In this document: positions 7,602-14,317 of the stretch, in pieces
Position numbering within the stretch: the stretch's first letter is position 1
How the letters are laid out: the number at the start of each line of letters is the position of its first letter
Assembly: GCA_900544175.1 (NCBI GenBank)
Contig: UQUN01000039.1
Span: forward strand, 1-14,585
DNA from: an uncultured Alistipes sp.
GTDB taxonomy: Bacteria; Bacteroidota; Bacteroidia; Bacteroidales; UBA932
Reading direction: 5' to 3'
Length of the DNA stretch: 14,585 bases
The notes under the pieces: model-generated
Seen by the model: only the letters and a program-made list of their open reading frames with translations
What the model was told of the DNA's origin: nothing
Databases searched by the model: none
Translations under genes and position numbers: made by a program

Positions 7602-9519
7602 GCTGGAACCTGAGTCCGAGACTGTCATCATCCCGATCCGAATACTTTGAGGCCGAGCATTTCAGGCTCAGGCTGATCCACCTGACAGGCTTGTATGTCA
7701 CCATGGCGTACAGTCCGGCACCTTTTCCATAGAACGCAGGAACCGAAAAGGCGCCGGGTACATCCCTTTCGTAACAGTATATCCTTGTAGCCCAGTCCGG
7801 TGCATAAAAGAATGTGGCCCTGACAACACATTTCAGTTTATCAGACGGCAGACTGTAGCCGGCTTCCTGATAAAACAGGAAACCGGTCTTCCTGTCATGG
7901 CTCATCTCTGCCCTGGTGACAAACTGCAGTCCGTTCATGAACCGGCAACTGTACTGAGTCCTCAACCTGAACAGACGGGTGTCTCTCCCGTTATCGTACG
8001 TACCGCTCAGTTTCAGGTACAGTGTATGTATATCAGAAAGCGTCCACTCACAGTCAAGAGCACCTTTCAACGAGCCTGACGGTTCCCGGACTCCAAAACG
8101 GGAAAAGGGATAGCGAGTGTACTCCAAACTGCCGGAGACTGCCAGATCAGCCACAGGTGTCCACCGCAATGCAGTGGACAGTCCGTGCTCATTGTTGCAG
8201 TTGCTGCGGCAATATGCTCCGGCATGAGTGGCTATATAGTCCTTGGAATAGTATCTGTACAGTACCGACATTTCCATATCGGACCGGAGCGGCAGGACCG
8301 CCCCGGCTATGACGGCCGGATGGATGTCCCTGTCAAGAGCCGTCTCCCCGAATATCCTGTAGCCATTGAGAGAAAACATAAAATCCACGGACGCATTGCC
8401 CCACCAACCGTCATATCTCAAATGTGAATTATAATACGATTTGCGCCGTCCGTCCCTGCAGCTGTACCGGTATGCTGCTACAGTCACCCCGACCTTTGCC
8501 CAGCCGCACCGCCATGACACATTGCCTCCTGTCACATACTCCCTGAGTGCATTCCTGGCCTTGACATCTGCCTCGCTGTCATGTATCCCGTCATCCGGCA
8601 TGGTCACGAAATACCCATCCTCTATCCTGGCATCATGACCGTTGTCCGAATAAAAAAGGGAAAGCTCCACATTGCCAGGCACCTCCATAGTGACACCTGC
8701 TCCATGAAAGTACCTGTTTTCGTCCACGGACCAGTACGGCCGCACCGCCGCCTCTTTCCTGAGAACCGATGCCGGTGACGAAAGGCCGGACATGGAAAAT
8801 GAGTTCCACAGCACCAGCCCCTGACCGAAACGAAGGGAATAGTCCCCGACAACAGCACTGACAAGGTTGAAACGACCATCCGCAGAAAGACTTATATCCT
8901 CTGCACTCAAGTACATTGAATAGAAGTCCGGGAACATAATCTCTCCGACATCGGTTTCCAGGACAAGCCCCACACTGTAGCGGCCTCCCAGGTCAGCCTT
9001 CATTTTTGTAAGCAGAGGTATGGGCCAGCCGTCCGTATCCCCGTCCTCCTGCGTTCCACGTACTGCCTTCCAGCGACTTCTCACCATCCATCTGCCAGAC
9101 AACCTCATCCTGTCGCCGGTATTCCGGCCTTTCTGATGCCCGAGGACAATGAACGGCAGCATTTCCTTGACACGGACGGCATCGAAGCCGTCCACCAGTG
9201 AAAGCTCAGCCACTGACGCAGGAGGTCCGAACTCCTCCCGGTATTCCAGCAGGCTCTCGACCATAAACGGTGTCATCAAAGGAAATGCCTCCAGCTCATC
9301 CCTGCCGGCACTTGAAATATCCATGGGCCTGTCCATAAGATCCAAAAAATACAATGTCAGGGCTTCTGGATCACCTCCCCCGTCCTCACACTGCCTCTCT
9401 ATCATTCTCACCACAGCATCAGGCAGTTCTTGAGCCGTCAGGCACACGTCAAAAAAAAGAGCCGTCCCGAGAAGGACGGCCCCGCATGCCGCTGTCTTCC
9501 CCACATATCTACCCCACAT
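7585..9519 (-). CDS. Helix-hairpin-helix domain outer-membrane beta-barrel-like protein
   Basis: The 644-residue protein begins with a signal peptide (residues 1 to about 29, ending CLTAQ). Residues 45-115 resemble the ComEA-type double helix-hairpin-helix motif (ISSAGRDELEAFPLM, LEYREEFGPPASVAELSLV, then LPFIVLG). The remaining ~520 residues are rich in alternating aromatic/polar strands and end in VPF; a terminal Phe is typical of outer-membrane barrels. I know this layout as a widespread, uncharacterised Bacteroidota family. The HHH part suggests nucleic acid contact and the rest an outer-membrane location, so a role in DNA uptake is conceivable but unproven. It follows purE by 31 bp and is probably co-transcribed with it. 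Its stop codon lies inside the 3' end of the convergent transglycosylase gene. Confidence 0.82.
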   Translation of the reverse strand: MWGRYVGKTAACGAVLLGTALFFDVCLTAQELPDAVVRMIERQCEDGGGDPEALTLYFLDLMDRPMDISSAGRDELEAFPLMTPFMVESLLEYREEFGPPASVAELSLVDGFDAVRVKEMLPFIVLGHQKGRNTGDRMRLSGRWMVRSRWKAVRGTQEDGDTDGWPIPLLTKMKADLGGRYSVGLVLETDVGEIMFPDFYSMYLSAEDISLSADGRFNLVSAVVGDYSLRFGQGLVLWNSFSMSGLSSPASVLRKEAAVRPYWSVDENRYFHGAGVTMEVPGNVELSLFYSDNGHDARIEDGYFVTMPDDGIHDSEADVKARNALREYVTGGNVSWRCGWAKVGVTVAAYRYSCRDGRRKSYYNSHLRYDGWWGNASVDFMFSLNGYRIFGETALDRDIHPAVIAGAVLPLRSDMEMSVLYRYYSKDYIATHAGAYCRSNCNNEHGLSTALRWTPVADLAVSGSLEYTRYPFSRFGVREPSGSLKGALDCEWTLSDIHTLYLKLSGTYDNGRDTRLFRLRTQYSCRFMNGLQFVTRAEMSHDRKTGFLFYQEAGYSLPSDKLKCVVRATFFYAPDWATRIYCYERDVPGAFSVPAFYGKGAGLYAMVTYKPVRWISLSLKCSASKYSDRDDDSLGLRFQLTVPF

Positions 9520-9550
9520 AACAGACTTATAATTTGTTCCAATATCCTTT

Positions 9551-10066
9551 TCAGTCTACCTTGAACTTGTATTTTATTTCCTTGAGTTCCTTATTGGCCT
9601 TATCTATCTTGGAGGCCAGGTCTTTTTTGAATTTCTCGACTTTCTCCATGACATCCTGATCCCCGACAGCAAGTATCTGGGCAGCCAGTATTGCCGCATT
9701 CTTTGCTCCGTCCAGGGCGACAGTGGCCACAGGTATACCGGAAGGCATCTGAAGAATGGACAGTATCGAGTCCCATCCGTCAATGGAATTGGATGACTTT
9801 ATAGGCACCCCGATTACGGGAACAGGAGTGTACGCCGCGATCACACCTGGCAGATGAGCCGCACCTCCGGCCCCGGCTATGATGACTTTTATGCCCCTCT
9901 CCTTGGCCCCGGTGGCGAACTGCATCACCTGTACGGGAACCCTGTGGGCCGACAAGGCATTGATTTCAAAAGGTATTTCCATTGAATCGAGGAACTCCGC
10001 AGCCTGTCTCATGACCGGCATATCGGAAGTACTTCCCATGATAATAGATACAAGCGGTCTCATCAT
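9551..10066 (-). CDS. purE: N5-carboxyaminoimidazole ribonucleotide mutase PurE
   Basis: PurE moves the carboxyl group of N5-CAIR to give CAIR in de novo purine synthesis, in the cytoplasm. The 171-residue protein has the class I signatures: MGSTSDMPVM (GSTSD 11-15), SAHR (39-42, with the conserved His41), and GAGGAAHLPG (65-74). GVPIKSSNSIDGWDSILSI and IPVATVALDGAKNAA complete the mononucleotide-binding fold. A lysine-rich tail of about 25 residues extends past the core. Two ATGs stand side by side at the start (10066 and 10063); the first is taken. A -7 element lies 25 bases upstream in the divergent region shared with hpt. The HHH gene follows on the same strand. The enzyme normally needs PurK as partner, which is not in this window. 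Confidence 0.97.
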   Translation of the reverse strand: MMRPLVSIIMGSTSDMPVMRQAAEFLDSMEIPFEINALSAHRVPVQVMQFATGAKERGIKVIIAGAGGAAHLPGVIAAYTPVPVIGVPIKSSNSIDGWDSILSILQMPSGIPVATVALDGAKNAAILAAQILAVGDQDVMEKVEKFKKDLASKIDKANKELKEIKYKFKVD

Positions 10067-10090
10067 ATTCTGAATAATTAAGTCTACGGC

Positions 10091-10098
10091 AAATTTAA
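10091..10098 (-). promoter_or_regulatory. Putative -7 element of purE
   Basis: The minus strand reads TAAATTTG, a full match to TAnnTTTG, with 24 bases between it and the purE ATG at 10066. No -33 TTTG sits at the right spacing. The A/T-rich 78-bp intergenic region serves purE and hpt divergently. No purine riboswitch or operator-like palindrome was recognised in it. Confidence 0.5.
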
Positions 10099-10132
10099 TC
10101 CAAAAAAACTTAATTTCTACATTTTTTTAGGT

Positions 10133-10140
10133 TACTTTTG
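10133..10140 (+). promoter_or_regulatory. Putative -7 element of hpt, almost touching the start codon
   Basis: TACTTTTG, a full match to TAnnTTTG and identical to the tRNA-Phe box, ends only four bases before the hpt ATG at 10145. If used, transcription would begin at or very near the start codon, giving a leaderless or near-leaderless mRNA. Confidence 0.5.
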
Positions 10141-10144
10141 CATC

Positions 10145-10684
10145 ATGGACAGAATAAAACTTCACGACAAGCATTTCAAGCTGTTTATCCCGAACAGCAG
10201 GATTGAAGAAGCCATCCGCGCCGTAGCCGGCCAGATCAACAGGGACTACCGCAACTCTGACAGCATACCGGTTTTTCTTAGCGTACTCAACGGGTCTTTC
10301 ATGTTCACCGCATCCCTGATGAAATATCTTGAGATACCATGCGAGCTGTCATTTGTCAAGCTGGCATCATATAGCGGAACCACGTCCACAGGAAACATAA
10401 GACAACTGCTCGGACTGTCAGAAAGCCTGAAAGGCCGCAGAGTGATCATCGTCGAGGACATTGTGGATTCAGGCAAGACAATCACCGAACTCCACGCCAT
10501 GCTGCTGGAGGCAGGGGTGTCCGACATAAAGGTATGCACACTGTTCCTGAAACCGGCCGCATACAAAGGAAACATCCATATCGACTACCATGCCATGGAG
10601 ACAGGTAATGAGTTCATAGTCGGATTCGGCCTTGACTATGATCAGCTTGGAAGACAGTATCCTGACATTTACATTTTAGAGTGA
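10145..10684 (+). CDS. hpt: Hypoxanthine phosphoribosyltransferase
   Basis: This enzyme salvages hypoxanthine (and usually guanine) by joining it to PRPP, giving IMP (or GMP). The 179-residue protein has the type I phosphoribosyltransferase fold. The PRPP-binding signature VIIVEDIVDSGKT lies at residues 100-112, preceded by the loop region SFVKLASYSGT. The hood-like C-terminal VGFGLDYDQLGRQYPDIYIL is typical of bacterial HPRT. The start at 10145 gives the N-terminus expected for this family in Bacteroidales (MDRIKLHDK). adk follows 34 bp downstream on the same strand, a common pairing in this group, so the two are likely one transcript. Confidence 0.96.
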   Translation: MDRIKLHDKHFKLFIPNSRIEEAIRAVAGQINRDYRNSDSIPVFLSVLNGSFMFTASLMKYLEIPCELSFVKLASYSGTTSTGNIRQLLGLSESLKGRRVIIVEDIVDSGKTITELHAMLLEAGVSDIKVCTLFLKPAAYKGNIHIDYHAMETGNEFIVGFGLDYDQLGRQYPDIYILE

Positions 10685-10718
10685 CACCGACTGAACTAAC
10701 CAACACACATATATCATC

Positions 10719-11288
10719 ATGAGATATTACATACTACTCGGCCCTCCCGGAGCCGGCAAAGGCACTCAAGCCAAACATATAGCGGACAGATACAATTACC
10801 TACACATCTCCACAGGAGACCTCCTGCGGCACGAGATCGCAGCAGGCAGCGAACTGGGCAGAAAAGCCGCCGAGCTTATCAACAGAGGCGACCTGGTTCC
10901 TGACGAGGTAGTAGAGAACATGATACGTAACAAGATCACCGGCAATCAGGATGTCAAAGGATTCCTGTTCGACGGATTTCCGCGCACCATTGCCCAGGCC
11001 GAGGTTCTGGACTCAATGCTGAAGGAATTCAACGGGAAAGTGGATGCGGTCCTTTCCATCACCCTGCCTGACGAGATGGTGTTCGAGCGCATACTGCACC
11101 GGGCCCGGATAGAAGGGCGCAAGGACGACACTGACCGCAATATAATCGCCAACCGCATCTCCAACTATCACGAGAAGACCGAGCCCCTTGTCAACTACTA
11201 CAAAGGCAAGGGAAATTACCGTGAAGTCGATGGCAATGACACCATCGAATCCGTGTTCAGAAATATCGCAAGTATATTAGACGAATAA
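10719..11288 (+). CDS. adk: Adenylate kinase, short-LID form
   Basis: Adenylate kinase interconverts ATP + AMP and 2 ADP and sets the cell's adenylate balance. The 189 residues begin with the P-loop GPPGAGKGT (8-16), then STGDLLRHE, the NMP-binding region and the signature LFDGFPRTIAQAE. The LID is only a short loop (RARIEGRKDDTDRNI, near 127-140) with no Cys4 zinc site. The protein therefore matches the short adenylate kinases of Bacteroidota and not the ~215-residue E. coli form. The usual DDN after the LID arginine reads DDT here. No Shine-Dalgarno sequence is seen; the upstream bases are A/C-rich. The last 12 bases overlap the 3' end of the convergent lplA. Confidence 0.96.
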   Translation: MRYYILLGPPGAGKGTQAKHIADRYNYLHISTGDLLRHEIAAGSELGRKAAELINRGDLVPDEVVENMIRNKITGNQDVKGFLFDGFPRTIAQAEVLDSMLKEFNGKVDAVLSITLPDEMVFERILHRARIEGRKDDTDRNIIANRISNYHEKTEPLVNYYKGKGNYREVDGNDTIESVFRNIASILDE

Positions 11289-12275
11289 TCCGGCCAGTTC
11301 CTCCGCAGTCACAGGTCCGAAATACTCCGATAGCGGCATGGTAGAAAGAATGGCCTTCACAGCATCGTACGAGTGGGGCAGTCCGGCAATGGCCTGCTCC
11401 ACTTCTTCCGTAGGACGGATGAAAAAGTAATCCCCACGGATAGAACATGTACGGATGACTCCTCCACGTACATCAAGGGAAACTTCCACGAACCCCCAGG
11501 GGAAACGGCGTGTCTGATTCATTCCATAACGGGGAGAATGTCCGTAGTTCCAGTCCCATAAAGCATATTTCCCTTTCCTCAGGGCATTGATGGATACCTT
11601 CTCGTCCTCTGTATAATCACGGCATACACATCCGGTACGCAAAATTACGAAATCCCGCAGGTACAGAATAAAATCCTCCACACTCATGCTGCAGCCGGCA
11701 GGCAGGTGCTCCGATATATTGGTCACTCTCGCCCTGTTGGACTGCACGCCCTTTCCAGTGAACTTTTCAGGACGGGTGTTCAAAGCCGCCGACAGGTCGG
11801 TGACCGACGATGCGAAAAGAAGAGTCCCGTGCTGCAGCACTCTGTCTCCCTGAACGCACACAGCATTGCCCGAGAACTTACGGCCGTCTATCACCAAGTC
11901 GTTACGACCCTGAAGCGAGGCATCCACTCCTATTTCCCTCAAAGCCTCCAGAACAGGTGCTGTAAAACGACGGAACATCGCCGAAGTATCCTCTCCGGGC
12001 ACTTTCTTGTCGATGAATGTATAATTGACATTGCCCAAATCGTGAAATACAGCTCCACCACCGGTAAGACGGCGTACCACCGGTATGCCATGACTCTCCA
12101 CATACCCGGCGTTGATCTCCGCCGCAGCATTCTGGTACCTTCCCACTATGACGGAAGGAGAGTTGCGCCACAGCCTGAAAACAGGCTCCTGCAGACCGGT
12201 GAACAGGAACTCCTCTGCAGCGAGATTGTAATACGGATCGGTCGTTATGTCAGTAAAGCACAGCATTTCGGTCAT
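11277..12275 (-). CDS. lplA: Lipoate--protein ligase A
   Basis: LplA activates free lipoate with ATP and attaches it to a lysine of the lipoyl domains of 2-oxoacid dehydrogenases and of glycine-cleavage protein H. The 332-residue protein shows the biotin/lipoate ligase fold. The loop RRLTGGGAVFHD lies at 68-79. The catalytic-type lysine sits in DGRKFSGNAV (K133). QHGTLLF and a C-terminal accessory domain (from about residue 225, WDWNYGHSPRYG) complete it, matching full-length two-domain LplA. The ATG at 12275 overlaps the preceding PAP2 gene by 26 bp. A second in-frame ATG at 12266 would still overlap. It is the last gene of the obg-PAP2-lplA string, so coupled translation is likely. Its stop lies inside adk. 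Confidence 0.95.
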   Translation of the reverse strand: MTEMLCFTDITTDPYYNLAAEEFLFTGLQEPVFRLWRNSPSVIVGRYQNAAAEINAGYVESHGIPVVRRLTGGGAVFHDLGNVNYTFIDKKVPGEDTSAMFRRFTAPVLEALREIGVDASLQGRNDLVIDGRKFSGNAVCVQGDRVLQHGTLLFASSVTDLSAALNTRPEKFTGKGVQSNRARVTNISEHLPAGCSMSVEDFILYLRDFVILRTGCVCRDYTEDEKVSINALRKGKYALWDWNYGHSPRYGMNQTRRFPWGFVEVSLDVRGGVIRTCSIRGDYFFIRPTEEVEQAIAGLPHSYDAVKAILSTMPLSEYFGPVTAEELAGLFV

Positions 12276-12885
12276 ATTTTACAGATATCAGTCCAAGTAT
12301 ATACCGATAGCCCCAGTAGACTATGAATGCGGCCAATACACCAAACAAAGCACCGCAAAGTACGTCAGTCACAAAATGCCTGGCAAGATAGATACGGCTG
12401 AACGAAACTGCCGCAGCCCACAGCAACATTATCCATGTATAAGGACAGCGTCTGAAAATCAAGGCAGTAAGCACAGCCAGCCCGAATGTATTGGATGCAT
12501 GGGCGGAAAAGAATCCGTATTGGCCGCCGGTCCCCTGCGGCAGATGCAGCATTCCTTCCAACAGCGGATCATGGCCGGGTCTCGGCCTTTCTACAAGATT
12601 CTTGACAATATTGGTCAACTGGTCAGTAATGCCGAAACACAGTGCGGCAGCAAGGACACCTGTCAGCCCGAGCACCAGCAGAGGCACCTTCGTCCCATAC
12701 CGGAAAGCGACAGATCGTCTGCCGTACCACCTGGGAACGAACATCAGGACTGCAATAAGGACGTACAATGGTATCCATGCCTTGCTGGATGAAAGAAAAA
12801 GCATCACCGCATCCCAGAAGGGCGTATGCATGGAATTCAGAGCAAGAATTATTTCGTGGTCCAATCCTATAAGCCAGTCCATCAT
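12250..12885 (-). CDS. PAP2-superfamily membrane phosphatase
   Basis: Members remove phosphate from lipid phosphates (undecaprenyl pyrophosphate, phosphatidic acid, lipid A) at the outer face of the inner membrane. The 211-residue protein has several hydrophobic segments and the three catalytic motifs. C1 is K95-x6-R102-P103 (KNLVERPRP). C2 is FFSAHASN with the conserved His129, where the usual PSGH has become SAH. C3 is S163-R164-x5-H170-x3-D174. The start ATG at 12885 overlaps the obg stop as ATGA, which points to translational coupling; a longer frame from 12912 would only read through obg coding sequence. The product could be an undecaprenyl-pyrophosphatase of the BacA-unrelated type or a phosphatidylglycerophosphatase; sequence alone does not decide. 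Confidence 0.9.
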   Translation of the reverse strand: MMDWLIGLDHEIILALNSMHTPFWDAVMLFLSSSKAWIPLYVLIAVLMFVPRWYGRRSVAFRYGTKVPLLVLGLTGVLAAALCFGITDQLTNIVKNLVERPRPGHDPLLEGMLHLPQGTGGQYGFFSAHASNTFGLAVLTALIFRRCPYTWIMLLWAAAVSFSRIYLARHFVTDVLCGALFGVLAAFIVYWGYRYILGLISVKYDRNAVLY

Positions 12886-13883
12886 AGCACGGTGCGGTTT
12901 AAAGTGCTCCACAGCATGTCCTTGAGCTGAGGTATATTCTCTCCGCTCACGGATGAGAAAAATATCGAAGGCACACCCTCAGGCAGTTCCTTACGCAGGC
13001 CGTCACGCAATTCATCGTCCAGAATATCGGCCTTTGAGATGCCTAAGACACGGTCCTTGTCCAGCAGCTCAGGATTGAACTGTTCCAGTTCACCCAGCAG
13101 AGTACTGTACTCGGCCCGAATATCCCCGGTGTCGGCCGGTATGACGAACAGCAGCATGGAGTTGCGCTCAATATGCTTTAGAAACCTAAGTCCCAATCCT
13201 TTACCCTCGTGGGCTCCCTCAATGATGCCCGGAATGTCGGCCATCACGAACGAGTGGTCGTCCCTGCAAGAGACGATACCGAGATTGGGCTCAAGAGTTG
13301 TAAAGGGATAATCAGCTATTTTGGGTCTTGCCGCCGAGACCGCCGACAGCAGCGTGGACTTACCTGCATTGGGAAAGCCCACCAGACCGACATCGGCCAG
13401 CAGTTTAAGTTCCAGGATAAACCATCCTTCCCTGCCAGGCTCGCCTTCCTGGGCGAAGCGCGGGGTCTGCATGGTCGCTGACTTGAAGAAGTCATTGCCC
13501 TTGCCTCCGCGACCTCCGCGTACCAGTATCTCCTGCTGTCCGGCCTCAAGTATCTCGCACAACTGCTCCCCGGTCTCAGCATCCCTGGCCACTGTACCTA
13601 ACGGCACGTCAAGGACGATATCCTTACCGTTTGCTCCGTGCCTGAGGCCACCGCTTCCGGCCCCGCCGTGCTCAGCCTTGATATGCTTGCGGTACTTCAG
13701 GTGAATCAGTGTCCAGTACTGCGGATCACCGCGAAGTATAATATGTCCTCCGCGACCTCCGTCACCACCGTCCGGACCACCCTTTGGTATATATTTTTCC
13801 CTGCGCAGATGAGTAGAGCCGTTTCCCCCGTTACCCGACGCGCAGAATATCTTCACGTAGTCTATGAAATTGCTTCCTGGCAT
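12882..13883 (-). CDS. obg: GTPase Obg (CgtA)
   Basis: Obg is an essential GTPase that acts in late 50S ribosome assembly and links growth to nucleotide status. The 333-residue protein has the glycine-rich Obg fold (residues 1 to about 160, with GGPDGGDGGRGG and VRGGRGGKGN). The G domain carries G1 GFPNAGKST (169-177), the switch region DYPFTTLEPNLG (191-202), G3 DIPG (216-219) and G5 SSVSG (310-314). G4 reads SKAD (283-286) instead of NKxD. There is no C-terminal OCT domain, as expected for the short Bacteroidota form. It is first of the obg-PAP2-lplA string. Its ATG at 13883 gives the normal Obg N-terminus (FIDYVKIFCASGNGGNG). Confidence 0.97.
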   Translation of the reverse strand: MPGSNFIDYVKIFCASGNGGNGSTHLRREKYIPKGGPDGGDGGRGGHIILRGDPQYWTLIHLKYRKHIKAEHGGAGSGGLRHGANGKDIVLDVPLGTVARDAETGEQLCEILEAGQQEILVRGGRGGKGNDFFKSATMQTPRFAQEGEPGREGWFILELKLLADVGLVGFPNAGKSTLLSAVSAARPKIADYPFTTLEPNLGIVSCRDDHSFVMADIPGIIEGAHEGKGLGLRFLKHIERNSMLLFVIPADTGDIRAEYSTLLGELEQFNPELLDKDRVLGISKADILDDELRDGLRKELPEGVPSIFFSSVSGENIPQLKDMLWSTLNRTVL

Positions 13884-13953
13884 AAGTTTCTATGTAATAA
13901 CACTTTCGCTTCGCACCCAGATCTCTTGTCGCTGGAAATCCGGCACATACGGA

Positions 13954-13961
13954 CAAAGATA
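13954..13961 (-). promoter_or_regulatory. Putative -7 element of the obg operon
   Basis: The minus strand reads TATCTTTG, a full match to TAnnTTTG, about 70 bases upstream of the obg ATG at 13883. It predicts a leader of roughly 65 nt. No clear -33 TTTG is seen. It lies just past the decayed deiminase gene, which would have been read in the same direction. Confidence 0.5.
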
Positions 13962-14025
13962 GAAAATCTTTTGATGTCTTAGAGAATTTATGCCGTTTTT
14001 GGCGGAATGTTTTTGGATCACCGTG

Positions 14026-14317
14026 CTTTATCTTCCATGAAATACAATTAAGTTCCCCTCCATGACTGATTATATTTGAGATATCAACTGGTTCGATGCG
14101 ATATTGATAGTCTGGAAATGCCGCCTCAATTTGCTGTATTGATGTATGCCCAAGAATGTTCCCTGTTCCTTGGGAGAGTGGATTATTTCATGACTATAAC
14201 ATCATAGTTCCGTTCCAACTCTTTGAGAAACTTGTTTGCAAAGTAACGGGACATTTCGTAAGCAGTCAGTAAGACTGTATTTCCGTTAACCCAACGGACA
14301 ATGCCAAAAACAAAACG
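14026..14317 (-). pseudogene. Decayed 3' part of an agmatine deiminase-family gene
   Basis: No intact gene lies here, but minus-strand reading gives recognisable pieces of a C-terminal agmatine/peptidyl-arginine deiminase domain. From 14317 one frame reads FGIVRWVNGNTVLL and then ELERNYDVIVMK, up to a TAA at 14185-14183. The same frame continues beyond that stop with STLPRNREHSWAYINTAN. A second frame, from about 14147 to 14026, gives IEAAFPDYQYRIEPVDISN and then IISHGGELNCISWKIK. In the family, GxxRFVxxNTVL is normally preceded by the catalytic-site GHAD, and GGxLNCITWNI carries the active-site Cys near the end. At least one in-frame stop, one frame change with a small deletion, and loss of the GHAD piece mark it as non-functional. 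The family match is from memory, not from a search. Confidence 0.6.

Noticed and set aside
9054..9066. Sequence GTTCCACGT resembling half of a parS site
   Set aside because: Only one half fits; the other arm (ACTGCC) does not complete the GTTnCACGTGAAAC palindrome, and it lies inside the HHH coding sequence. No full parS was found near parAB.
10067..10144. Possible purine riboswitch or PurR-like operator between purE and hpt
   Set aside because: The 78-bp region is A/T-rich with two promoter boxes but no conserved riboswitch core or clear palindrome.
11706..12326. Plus-strand open frame of about 200 codons opposite lplA
   Set aside because: It is the antisense of a well-supported lplA gene, shows no recognisable protein family and has many Ser/His/Arg residues typical of shadow frames.
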